Below are positions 42,013 through 50,424 of a stretch of 64,000 nt of DNA, one piece after another. The DNA lies in assembly GCF_030814695.1 (NCBI RefSeq), contig NZ_JAUSVL010000001.1, positions 5,058,227 to 5,122,226 on the forward strand, in the 5' to 3' direction. The DNA comes from Oligosphaera ethanolica. Lineage in GTDB: Bacteria > Verrucomicrobiota > Lentisphaeria > Oligosphaerales > Oligosphaeraceae. Below the pieces are notes generated by a model, which saw only the letters and a program-made list of their open reading frames with translations, made no database searches and was not told the origin of the DNA. Position numbers and translations under genes: made by a program. Within the stretch, counting starts at the first letter, position 1, and each line of letters begins with the position of its first letter.

Positions 42013-44799
42013 TTATTCCACAAAGGGGCTGAGCGCGAAGGCGTTATGATCTTCGGCGAGGGCGGCGGCACTGATGGACGGGAGGGTACCATTGCGGCTC
42101 CAGGCGCCAATGACGAATTCATGCACGCCGGCGGTCAATTTCCGCGGGCGGTTCGCCTGCCCTGAGTAGCTATTACGGCCGACGAGCGCCCACAATGGCC
42201 GACTACCGCGGCTGCAATACAGCTGAGCGCGTTCGGATTGGCCATTGTAGCTTTCCTTGATGCTCGAAGACGGCCGGGCCGTAAAATGCGCAAAGAGATA
42301 ATAGCTACCATCCTGCGGCACATTGAAGCGCAGGACATAGCTGCCATCGTCCTGGGCTTTGACATCGGCGCGGATGACGCCTTGGGCGCGATCGCGTTCG
42401 GCGAGCGCTCGGTGGGCCGTCGCGTCGACATAGACCGACACGGGCCGGGACAGGCCATTGGCCGTGCGCACCAGGAAGGACCCGCTGTTTTGCTTGGCGA
42501 AGGGTATTTTCGCTGCGTCAATGCGCACGTTCAGAGTCAGTGGCTGGCCGTAGGTGACCACGCCGGCGGTGGGCTCCACCTGCAGAAAGTCCAAGCTGTC
42601 GTTTTTACGGATAGTGAAGGATACTGCCTCGCCGGGTTCACGCAGGGATAGCTCGACGCGCTGCGGCGCGATGCCCTCCGGCGTCCAGGTAAATTGCAGC
42701 CGTTGCGTATCCGTCTGTAGCGACAGCGGGCGGTACGGCAGGGCATCAATACCCCCGGGTTGATAGGCGCCCATGTTGGGCGTGGCCTGCGGCATGACAT
42801 TGGGCAGCGCATAGCCGGCCTGCCAGCCCGGGCTGTTCTCCTGCAGGCGATAGTCGGCCCGGTCTTCAGCGACGAACTGCGCTGGCGCGGCCACGCTATT
42901 CATTTCCTGGCCATACTGCTCCCGCAGGCGCTTGGCAGCGGTCTCATTGTCGCCGGGGCGACCGATAAGGCTGTAATCAAAATCACTGCGGAAGTGAGTA
43001 AACAGCGCGCTGCTCATGGGGCCGCCGGTTGAGGCGATGACGTTATTGCGGGCGTAGCCCTTCAGTGGGCCATTGAGCATATCGTTGGCTTCGCTGCCAC
43101 CGCTGTAACTGCTGAAACCGCCGCCGGGGCCCGCGATGGTGTTGTTGAAGAAGAAGATGGTGCCTTTGCCCGGATCGCTATAGACATTTTTGACGGAGGC
43201 CCCGCTGAGGCCGTACACATCGCCCAAGTCGCAGATCAGGTTCTGGTACAGGTAACTCGGGCCAATCAAGCATGGCGCCGTACTGACACCGCAGAGCAGC
43301 CCTTCTGACTTGTTGTAGAAAAAGCGGGCGTTGCTCTGGCCGCCATCGAGCTCTATGCCGTCGTCGTTGCCAAAGGCCAAGTAGTTGCCGCAGACCTCGG
43401 CGTCCTGGTAGATGCTGCCGCTGCGGCTGCCATTGCCCGCTCCTTCGATGACGTCGTTCCAACGGTGAGCATCGCAACCGACAAAGTCGTTGTAGCGTAT
43501 GGCCACGGCCGTGCACTCGCCGACATACACCGCGTTCGGGCCGGCCGGGTGTGAGTGGAACCAGCTGTTGGCGGTGCCGCGGGGGTCATGGATGTAGTTG
43601 CCCTCAAGTAGGACATTATTGGAGCCCATGATGCGAATACCAGCGTCGTTGTTGAGCCGGCGGTCATTTTCGTAATACGTCCCATTGATGTCCGGGCGCT
43701 GTACACCGACGCGCGCAAAACCAGCGATGTCGCAGTTGCGAATCTGTATCCACTCCGAGCCTAGGATGCTGATGCCGTTGACCTTGGCACCAAGAATGGT
43801 CAGGCCTTCAAGAATGACGTAGCGGGCGCCGGTGATGGTGATGGCGTTGCCGCTGGCCATGTCGCCCTGGAGCACGAAACCGGGTTTGGCGACGTAACGG
43901 ATATAGCCGTCAGGAGCGCCCTCAGCGCTGATATCCAAACTGCCGTGGAAGTTATCTGGCCCAAGTTCAATGGTCTTGGCGATGGGCACTGCGGGAGTGA
44001 GAGTATGGAAACGGCCCGCAACCTTGCCTTCTTGGCCCTTGTCAGTAAAGGAGATACGGACGTCGTAGGCGGTGTTTTCCTGGAGTTTGAGGATGCTCGC
44101 TGCCGTGCGCTGTTCCTTCCAGATGTACACCATGGGCAGTGCGTCGAGCCACTGTTCGCTACCCTGGACGCGATACTGGACACTGCTGCTGAATTCCTCG
44201 GGTTTTTCCGCCAGCAGGTGATTGAGGTAAAGACTGGCGACCTGGTAGCCGGGGACGATCTCGAAGCGCGGCAATTCCGCCGGCTGGGGCGGCGCGAACT
44301 TCTTCAAGGTCATGGCGGTGATTTTCGCGGTGGCACCGAAGTAGTCCTTGCTGGTCGGCGTGCGGATCAGCAGCTGAATGCGATCGGCCTCGCCGGGGGT
44401 GAAATCCACCTGGAGGCTTTCTTTGCGTCGCCAGTTTCTTTTGGAACTTTTGCGCGAGATTTCCTTCCCGTCCTTGTAGCGTTTCACCTGCAGGTACACC
44501 AGGCCGCCGCGGCTGGTCTCGACCTGCGCCAGAAAGCTGTATTCCTGGGCCGGGGCCAGGCCAGTGACCAGACGCTCGAGACTGGAGTCCCAGCGATGCT
44601 CAGCAACGACTTCGAGGGTAAGTGCGTCACTTGCGGCTTGAAAGGTCAAAGCATTGTCATAATTGCTCCAGCCGTCATACATAGCCACGGGCTCTCCTTC
44701 CTGGTAGAGCAAAGACGCGGGCGGTGGCGCGGCCTGTGCCCGCAGAGACGAGAGACAGCAGAAAAAAATACCGCATGCGCATAGATGCCGGAAAAACAT
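42013..44799 (-). CDS. Secreted parallel beta-helix protein (polysaccharide-acting)
   Basis: A 928-residue protein with a signal peptide (about 1-23). An N-terminal jelly-roll and a fibronectin-like domain (about 25-270) precede a right-handed parallel beta-helix (about 285-640) with repeating turns such as NAITITGARYVILEGLTI and NGISILGSEWIQIRNCDI, then beta domains to the end. Such folds are found in polysaccharide lyases and in some GH families. The helix contains HDPRGTANSW and several surface acidic residues, but I cannot fix catalytic ones. AGAGGTGG precedes the start. It is divergent from nadB. Confidence 0.8.
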   Translation of the reverse strand: MFFRHLCACGIFFCCLSSLRAQAAPPPASLLYQEGEPVAMYDGWSNYDNALTFQAASDALTLEVVAEHRWDSSLERLVTGLAPAQEYSFLAQVETSRGGLVYLQVKRYKDGKEISRKSSKRNWRRKESLQVDFTPGEADRIQLLIRTPTSKDYFGATAKITAMTLKKFAPPQPAELPRFEIVPGYQVASLYLNHLLAEKPEEFSSSVQYRVQGSEQWLDALPMVYIWKEQRTAASILKLQENTAYDVRISFTDKGQEGKVAGRFHTLTPAVPIAKTIELGPDNFHGSLDISAEGAPDGYIRYVAKPGFVLQGDMASGNAITITGARYVILEGLTILGAKVNGISILGSEWIQIRNCDIAGFARVGVQRPDINGTYYENDRRLNNDAGIRIMGSNNVLLEGNYIHDPRGTANSWFHSHPAGPNAVYVGECTAVAIRYNDFVGCDAHRWNDVIEGAGNGSRSGSIYQDAEVCGNYLAFGNDDGIELDGGQSNARFFYNKSEGLLCGVSTAPCLIGPSYLYQNLICDLGDVYGLSGASVKNVYSDPGKGTIFFFNNTIAGPGGGFSSYSGGSEANDMLNGPLKGYARNNVIASTGGPMSSALFTHFRSDFDYSLIGRPGDNETAAKRLREQYGQEMNSVAAPAQFVAEDRADYRLQENSPGWQAGYALPNVMPQATPNMGAYQPGGIDALPYRPLSLQTDTQRLQFTWTPEGIAPQRVELSLREPGEAVSFTIRKNDSLDFLQVEPTAGVVTYGQPLTLNVRIDAAKIPFAKQNSGSFLVRTANGLSRPVSVYVDATAHRALAERDRAQGVIRADVKAQDDGSYVLRFNVPQDGSYYLFAHFTARPSSSIKESYNGQSERAQLYCSRGSRPLWALVGRNSYSGQANRPRKLTAGVHEFVIGAWSRNGTLPSISAAALAEDHNAFALSPFVE

Positions 44800-45113
44800 C
44801 GTCCACCTCTTTTATTAGGGCATTGTTTTTTTTGGGAGAAAGACAGATTAAGACTAAGCGGCTGGTAGGCTGCCCACCGCGGCCAAAACGGCATAAGATA
44901 GCGCAGTTTCCAAGGCACGTGCGCTTTCCGTCGTGGTAAAAAGCACGTTCGTTAACTCGCGCTCAGATAGGCATGGCTTATGTTATAGCCCTTAACGCTT
45001 CGACTTCACGCACGGCTCAGGCCGTATGAGTATCATCCGGCATTATTCGCAGGCAACACCACGAGCCGCTCACTGCAGAGGCCCTGGACGGGATTTCAGG
45101 AGATATGCTCCCC
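44800..45113. other. Divergent intergenic region between the beta-helix gene and nadB
   Basis: About 310 bases that must carry promoters for both flanking genes. It includes an A/T run near 44820 and AT-rich TTATGTTATAG at about 44976, a possible -10 region. No repeat module found elsewhere in the window was recognised here. Confidence 0.4.
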
Positions 45114-46793
45114 ATGCAGACGTCATCAGCTAAAAATCAACGCATTCACAGCGAGTATCTGATCATCGGCTCTGGCCTGGCTGGCCTGACAGCGGCGCTG
45201 GAAGCCGCCAAATTCGGCCAGGTGATGGTCATCACCAAGTACAAAGCTGAAGACTGCAATACGCGCTATGCGCAGGGCGGCATTGCCTGCGTAATAGATG
45301 AAAATGACACCTTTGACGCCCATGTGGCCGACACCATCACCGCTGGCGCCGGGCTTTGCCATCCGGATGTGGTGCGGGAGATCGTCATGGCCGGCCCTGC
45401 CCGCGTCCGCGACTTGGAGCAGTACGGCCTCAACTTCACCCGCCAAGGCGACATTCACGACAGCGTCTCGCCGGAACAGGCGCAACAATTCGACCTGGGC
45501 CGCGAGGGCGGCCATTCCGCACGGCGAGTTCTGCACGCCGGCGACATCACCGGCCGGGAAGTGAGCGAAGTGCTGCTGGCTCGTTGCCGCGCCAACCGGA
45601 ACATCACCATTCTGGAAAATCATCTGGCAGTGGACCTCATCACGACCCGGCATTTCACTTGGCGTGGCGAGAACTGCTGCCTGGGCGCCTATGTGATGGA
45701 CATTGGCTCGCACGAGATCAAGACCTTTATCAGTCGCTTTACCTTCTTGGCCACCGGCGGTGCTGGCAAGGTGTATTTATGCACCTGCAATCCGGACATC
45801 GCCTGCGGCGACGGCGTGGCCATGGCCTACCGCGCCAGCGCCGAGATCGCCAATATGGAATTCTACCAGTTTCATCCGACCATTCTGTTCCACCCCAAAG
45901 CCAAATCCTTCCTCATCAGCGAGGCCGTACGCGGCGAAGGCGCCATCCTCAAAGTCAAGCGCAATGGCGATTATGTGGAATTTATGCAGGACTATCACGA
46001 GCTCAAGAGCCTCGCACCCAGAGACATTGTCGCCCGAGCCATTGACAACGAGCTCAAACGCACCGGCCAGGAATGCGCTTGGCTGGACATCCGCCACAAA
46101 TCAGAGGATTTTCTGCGCAAGCGCTTTCCGAACATTTATCAGGAATGTCTGCGCTTCGGCGTGGACATGGCCACCGACCTCATTCCCGTCGTGCCGGCGG
46201 CGCACTATTGCTGCGGCGGCGTGCGGACCGATGTCAACGGCGTCAGCACGGTCAAGGGCCTCTATGCCATCGGCGAAGTGGGCTGCACGGGCCTGCATGG
46301 CGCCAATCGCTTGGCCAGCAATAGCTTACTGGAGGCGATGGTCGTGGGCTATAATGCCGTTAAGCATAGCCATGAGTGCCCGGAGGATGTTCCGAACATC
46401 GATGACGAGATGATCCCCGACTGGCAACATGGCGATGCGGTCAACTCGGACGAGCAGGTCGTCATCAGTCACAACTGGGACGAAATCCGCCGTTTCATGT
46501 GGGACTACGTCGGCATCGTGCGCACAGACAAGCGCCTGGAGCGCGCCAAGAACCGCATCCGCATGCTGCGCAAAGAGATTGAGAAGTACTACTGGAACTT
46601 CCTGTTGACGCCTGACCTGGTGGAACTGCGCAACTTAGCATCGGTAGCCGAGATGATCATCGACAGCGCGATCGCCCGCCACGAAAGCCGTGGGCTGCAT
46701 TACAACCTTGACTACCCCGTCGCCAACAGCGACCTGGCCGGCAAGGACACCATCCTGCGCCGGCCCCTCAAACCCGAAATTTGGTTCGAGTAG
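45114..46793 (+). CDS. nadB: L-aspartate oxidase
   Basis: An FAD-dependent flavoprotein of 559 residues that converts L-aspartate to iminoaspartate, the first step of de novo NAD synthesis. The FAD-binding GSGLAGLTAALEAA is near the N-terminus. Further family blocks are RYAQGGIACV, EGGHSARRVLHAGDITGRE, ATGGAGKVY, FHPT, AHYCCGGVRTD and GLHGANRLASNSLLEA, with a helical C-terminal domain. ATG 45114 is 11 bases after GGAG; the ATG at 45105 is only 2 bases from it, so 45114 is preferred. In anaerobes fumarate is the likely acceptor. nadA and nadC are not in the window. Confidence 0.93.
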   Translation: MQTSSAKNQRIHSEYLIIGSGLAGLTAALEAAKFGQVMVITKYKAEDCNTRYAQGGIACVIDENDTFDAHVADTITAGAGLCHPDVVREIVMAGPARVRDLEQYGLNFTRQGDIHDSVSPEQAQQFDLGREGGHSARRVLHAGDITGREVSEVLLARCRANRNITILENHLAVDLITTRHFTWRGENCCLGAYVMDIGSHEIKTFISRFTFLATGGAGKVYLCTCNPDIACGDGVAMAYRASAEIANMEFYQFHPTILFHPKAKSFLISEAVRGEGAILKVKRNGDYVEFMQDYHELKSLAPRDIVARAIDNELKRTGQECAWLDIRHKSEDFLRKRFPNIYQECLRFGVDMATDLIPVVPAAHYCCGGVRTDVNGVSTVKGLYAIGEVGCTGLHGANRLASNSLLEAMVVGYNAVKHSHECPEDVPNIDDEMIPDWQHGDAVNSDEQVVISHNWDEIRRFMWDYVGIVRTDKRLERAKNRIRMLRKEIEKYYWNFLLTPDLVELRNLASVAEMIIDSAIARHESRGLHYNLDYPVANSDLAGKDTILRRPLKPEIWFE

Positions 46794-46849
46794 GCGCAAG
46801 CCTGACTAGTGCCGACCGGAAACGATGCTGGGGCGTAATCTGTCAGCCG

Positions 46850-47148
46850 TTGATAACCAAAACTGTGGTGCCTCTACGAGGCACCGCCTGTTGGCAGGCT
46901 GCGTCCCCAGGCTAAAGCCTCGGGTTAAGCATAGTTAAGCGCCTACGGCACAGAAATATAGCCATTGAATGATGGTGGTTTTCGAGCCGAATCGGACAAA
47001 GCAAGTCGTCTGATCGGCCAAGTTCGGCCCGGAGGGCCGGACCATGCATAACCCCTGGTGAGGCGCCCGAAGGGCGCCGCAACCAGGGGTGTGACAGCAA
47101 CCTGTAATTGCGCCTGGAGGGCGCCACATTGACCAGGCTTGTCGCGTC
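46850..47148 (+). repeat. Uninterrupted C-D-E repeat mosaic
   Basis: Modules C (46850-46991), D (46992-47055) and E (47056-47148) run without a break and match 4252-4396, 4635-4698 and 6664-6757. This copy serves as the empty-site reference for the insertions at 4397-4634 and 4699-6663. A weak F-like ATTATCAATGAC follows at about 47180. The gap to 47269 holds no gene. Confidence 0.85.
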
Positions 47149-47269
47149 ACATCGCGGCGGAGTGAGGCAACCGGCCAGCATTATCAATGACGGACCGATG
47201 TGTCCGCCCCAGTTCTTGCCCAGTCAGGCACCGTCGAATAAGATGCGGCGGGGCTAACACTGTCTGTCT

Positions 47270-48337
47270 TTACGCCTTGGATTTGAAATTCTTGATGGCG
47301 GCAAAGCCGCTCTTAGCAAAGGCCTGTTCAGTGACCTTGACGACGTTATAGGCCTGGTCGAAGGTCACAGGGAAAGGCACGCCATTGACCACGGCGTCGT
47401 AGAGGTGCGACCAGATGATGCTCATGGGAATGGCTGGCACCTGGTACTTGGCTTCGACAAAGTACAACTTCTCCTCGAAATTACCGTAGGACAGGCCGGC
47501 ATTTTCCGGATGGGGCGTGGTAGAAACCAGCTTCGTTGCCGGGTCCAGATGACGCACGTCAATGACTGGTCCGCCATTGAAAACGATGGTGCCCTTGCTG
47601 CCGACAATTTCCATCTCGCGGCCCGGCATGGCATTGCAGCCGGCGACTTCCACGTCGGCGAGACGACCATTGGCACCGCGCAGGATGATCTTGAAAATGT
47701 CGTCACCGTCGCCGATGGAGATGACCCGACGCACATCGGCCCACACTTCGGTCACCGGCGAGTCGAGGAAGCACAACGCCTGATCAATAAGGTGCGGGCC
47801 CCAGTTGCTCAGCAGACCACCGAAGAACTCCGTCATGGTCATCCAATCATTACGACGGCAATAGCCGACGCTGCGATAGAGCTTGATGTACTGCACGTCG
47901 CCAATCAAACCGCTGTCGCAAAGCTCGCGTACTTTGATGAACGCGGCCTCAAAACGACGGTTGTGACGGAAAAACAGCTTGCCCGGATGCTTGGCCGACG
48001 CCTGGCGCAGCAGTTCCATCTCCGCCGTGCTGCAGGCAACGGGCTTCTCTACCACGGCGATCTTGCCGGCAGCCATGATCTGCAGCGCCATCGGCACGTG
48101 ATCCGGGTGACGGGTGGCGATAGTCACCATCTCGATGGCGTCATTCTTGAGCATCTCTTCCAACGACGCGTACTTCACTGCGTTGGCGTATTCCTTCGGC
48201 AGATTCTCCCGCCGCTCCGGCGCGTGGTCAGCACAGGCTACCAACTCGAATTTACCCGGATAGCCCGCCATCTCCTGCGCATGGCTGCGACCGATACGAC
48301 CATTACCGATAATACCGTACTTGATGACTCTGCTCAT
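47270..48337 (-). CDS. Gfo/Idh/MocA family oxidoreductase
   Basis: A 355-residue protein with Rossmann motif GIIGNGRIGRSHA, family motif VVEKPVACS, and the C-terminal substrate domain with NWGPHLIDQAL (catalytic His region). It oxidises or reduces a sugar-type substrate with NAD(P). GGGA lies upstream of the ATG on the minus strand. It is downstream of the DeoR-type regulator gene in the same direction, so both may share a transcript. It is not closely similar to the member at 16659-17702. The substrate is unknown. Confidence 0.9.
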   Translation of the reverse strand: MSRVIKYGIIGNGRIGRSHAQEMAGYPGKFELVACADHAPERRENLPKEYANAVKYASLEEMLKNDAIEMVTIATRHPDHVPMALQIMAAGKIAVVEKPVACSTAEMELLRQASAKHPGKLFFRHNRRFEAAFIKVRELCDSGLIGDVQYIKLYRSVGYCRRNDWMTMTEFFGGLLSNWGPHLIDQALCFLDSPVTEVWADVRRVISIGDGDDIFKIILRGANGRLADVEVAGCNAMPGREMEIVGSKGTIVFNGGPVIDVRHLDPATKLVSTTPHPENAGLSYGNFEEKLYFVEAKYQVPAIPMSIIWSHLYDAVVNGVPFPVTFDQAYNVVKVTEQAFAKSGFAAIKNFKSKA

Positions 48338-48429
48338 GTTCTTTTCCCTGCTCTGTGCTCTGTTTTTTGGGGCTTATTCATGCGTCGCGGAGGTCCGCGA
48401 TGATAAAAACTCTCGCTTCTGCCGCTGGT

Positions 48430-49263
48430 TCAGGCCTTGGCGCCCTTGGTGCTGGCGCCGGTGTCGTGCCAGCGATCTAGGGGTACTGGCGGCGGCTGGT
48501 CTGAAATCAGCGCCTCAATCTCGTCCAGTCCGCAAATCAGGAACAGCCCAGCGCGATTGAACTTGCTGGAGTCCAGCAGCAGCGTATTGTGCTCAGACAA
48601 AGCCAGGACCTCGCGGAGAAAGTCGGCGTGGGCTTCGTGATAGGTACTCAGGCCGGCCGCATCCAGCCCCACGCCGGAATAAAAGGCCCGCGTGATGCGT
48701 AGACGATGCAGATTCTCCAGCGTGATCTTGCCTAAAAACGAGTTGAGCTGACACTTAAAATTGCCGCCGAGACTCATCATGATGAAATGCGGTGGAAAAC
48801 GGAAAAATTCCTGCGCGATCAGTACCGAGTTGGTCACGATGCTCAGATTGTTCAGACGCGACGACTGCAGGCGCCGCGCCAGGCACAGGCACGTCGTCGA
48901 TGAATCCAAAAAGACAATATCGCCGTCGACAATGCTGCGCTCGGCTCGCTCGGCGATGAGCATCTTCGCCGCCCGGTTGGTCTCCAGGCGCTGGATGAAA
49001 TGGCTGTCGCGCTGATTGGCCGACGCCGGCGCCTTGACCGGCGTTTCCTCCGGCAAGGTGCTGATGGCGCCCCCGTGCACTTTTCGCGCCGATCCCGTGC
49101 GCACCAGCGCCGCGATGTCGCGGTGCACTGTCGCCACCGAGACGCCAAAGCGCGTCACTAGATCTTCGATGCTGCTGTAGCGCACCGTGCGCAAATACGC
49201 GCTCAAGGCCAATTGCCGATCGTCATTCGCACCCATTGTCTCACCCGTTGCCGTGGTTTTCAT
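48430..49263 (-). CDS. DeoR-family transcriptional regulator
   Basis: A 277-residue protein with an N-terminal winged helix (SSIEDLVTRFGVSVATVHRD, with KVHGGA after it) and a C-terminal sugar-phosphate sensing domain (DGDIVFLDSSTTCLCLARRL, NLSIVTNS, LLLDSSKFNR). DeoR regulators mostly repress sugar-use operons and respond to a phosphorylated sugar. It is divergent from the PfkB kinase that opens the 49455-63795 run and so is its likely regulator. An in-frame ATG at 49236 is an alternative start. Confidence 0.9.
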   Translation of the reverse strand: MKTTATGETMGANDDRQLALSAYLRTVRYSSIEDLVTRFGVSVATVHRDIAALVRTGSARKVHGGAISTLPEETPVKAPASANQRDSHFIQRLETNRAAKMLIAERAERSIVDGDIVFLDSSTTCLCLARRLQSSRLNNLSIVTNSVLIAQEFFRFPPHFIMMSLGGNFKCQLNSFLGKITLENLHRLRITRAFYSGVGLDAAGLSTYHEAHADFLREVLALSEHNTLLLDSSKFNRAGLFLICGLDEIEALISDQPPPVPLDRWHDTGASTKGAKA

Positions 49264-49329
49264 ACTGAGAAAAACTTTTCTGTGAGATAAAATCGTCAGG
49301 CAATGAAGATTTTCAATCAGAAAAAGCTA

Positions 49330-49360
49330 ATTTTTATGCTTTTTTCTCATTTTTATGCTT
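49330..49360. promoter_or_regulatory. Direct repeat in the deoR-pfkB divergent region, possible operator
   Basis: ATTTTTATGCTT occurs at 49330-49341 and 49349-49360, a 19-base period close to two helical turns, in the only gap between the DeoR-type gene and the kinase. DeoR proteins often use repeated sites. Binding is inferred from position. Confidence 0.45.
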
Positions 49361-49454
49361 GCCAGCGCTTATTTTCATGGCATATTTCTGTCCATGCGAT
49401 GATTTTACCTATCCATTATCGTCCTATCGCCGAGCGAGTAGAGGTGCCGTCTCC

Positions 49455-50360
49455 ATGTCAGTATCGTTTATTGGTTTAGGTTATTGCGGCTGGGATCATT
49501 TGTGCGTGTTGCCGCACATTCCTCTGGATGACAAAGTCAAGATTGACGAACGCATGGAGCAAGGCGGCGGTCCTGCAGCGACCGCGACCTACGCTGCTGC
49601 TCGGCTGGGGGTGTCCAGCGCCTTCTGGAGCGCCGTTGGCGACGACGCCCAGGGCGGCCAGATCATCGCCGCGCTGGAAGCAATCGGCATTGACGCCAGC
49701 GGGATTCGCCGCCGCGCCAACTGCGCCTCGCCCATCGCCTACTGCTGGATTGAGCGCGAGAGTGGCAAGCGCAGCATCGCCTGGTCCAGCGGCGAAGTGG
49801 TGCCGCTGAGCCCGTCCGAGCTCCCCCTCGACCAGTTGGCCACGGCTAAGGTCCTCCATCTCGACGGCCATCAGACGCAAGCCGCCATCGCCGCCGCCCG
49901 TTTTGCCCGCGAACACGGCGTGCTCGTGTCCCTCGACGCCGGCACGGTCGTCCCCGGCATCGAGACCCTGCTCGAACTCGCTGATATCGTTATCAGTTCG
50001 GAGAAATTTGCCCAGCGGCTTTGTCCGGGAGTGACGCCGCAGGCGGCCGCCCGGCATTTTTTTGGTCTGGGCAAGACGCTTTTTGCGGGTGTGACCCTCG
50101 GCAGCCAAGGCAGCGTCGGCTACGACGGCCAGCAAGACTACTTCCAGCCGGCATTCCCAACTACCGTGCGTGACACCACCGGTGCCGGCGATGTCTTTCA
50201 CGGCGCCTTCGCGGCCAGCGTCATCAAGCTCGGCCGCGACTGGCAGGAGTGCATGCGGCAGGCGTCCATGACCTCAGCCATCAAATGCACCAAGCTCGGC
50301 GGGCGTACCGGTATTCCCGACGCCGAGACCCTGCGCCAAGCGCTGGCAGCGCACAAATAA
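49455..50360 (+). CDS. PfkB-family carbohydrate kinase
   Basis: A 301-residue ribokinase-fold protein with EQGGGPAATATYAAARLG near the N-terminus and DTTGAGDVFHGAF (catalytic Asp and anion hole) near the C-terminus. It phosphorylates a sugar or sugar acid with ATP. ATG 49455 is preferred to 49359 because GAGGTG lies 8 bases upstream and the family usually begins just before the first strand. It opens the plus-strand sugar run opposite the DeoR gene. With an IolB-like isomerase downstream an IolC-like role is possible, but specificity cannot be read from sequence. Confidence 0.88.
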   Translation: MSVSFIGLGYCGWDHLCVLPHIPLDDKVKIDERMEQGGGPAATATYAAARLGVSSAFWSAVGDDAQGGQIIAALEAIGIDASGIRRRANCASPIAYCWIERESGKRSIAWSSGEVVPLSPSELPLDQLATAKVLHLDGHQTQAAIAAARFAREHGVLVSLDAGTVVPGIETLLELADIVISSEKFAQRLCPGVTPQAAARHFFGLGKTLFAGVTLGSQGSVGYDGQQDYFQPAFPTTVRDTTGAGDVFHGAFAASVIKLGRDWQECMRQASMTSAIKCTKLGGRTGIPDAETLRQALAAHK

Positions 50361-50424
50361 AGCTGATTAGGCCAGCGCTTCCCTAGGCAATAACCCAGCG
50401 ACCATGAGAAAAAGGGACGACAAC

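Noticed and set aside
46794..47269. Minus-strand short frames in the gap after nadB
   Set aside because: They lie entirely in repeat modules C, D and E and resemble frames in the other copy, as expected for noncoding repeats.
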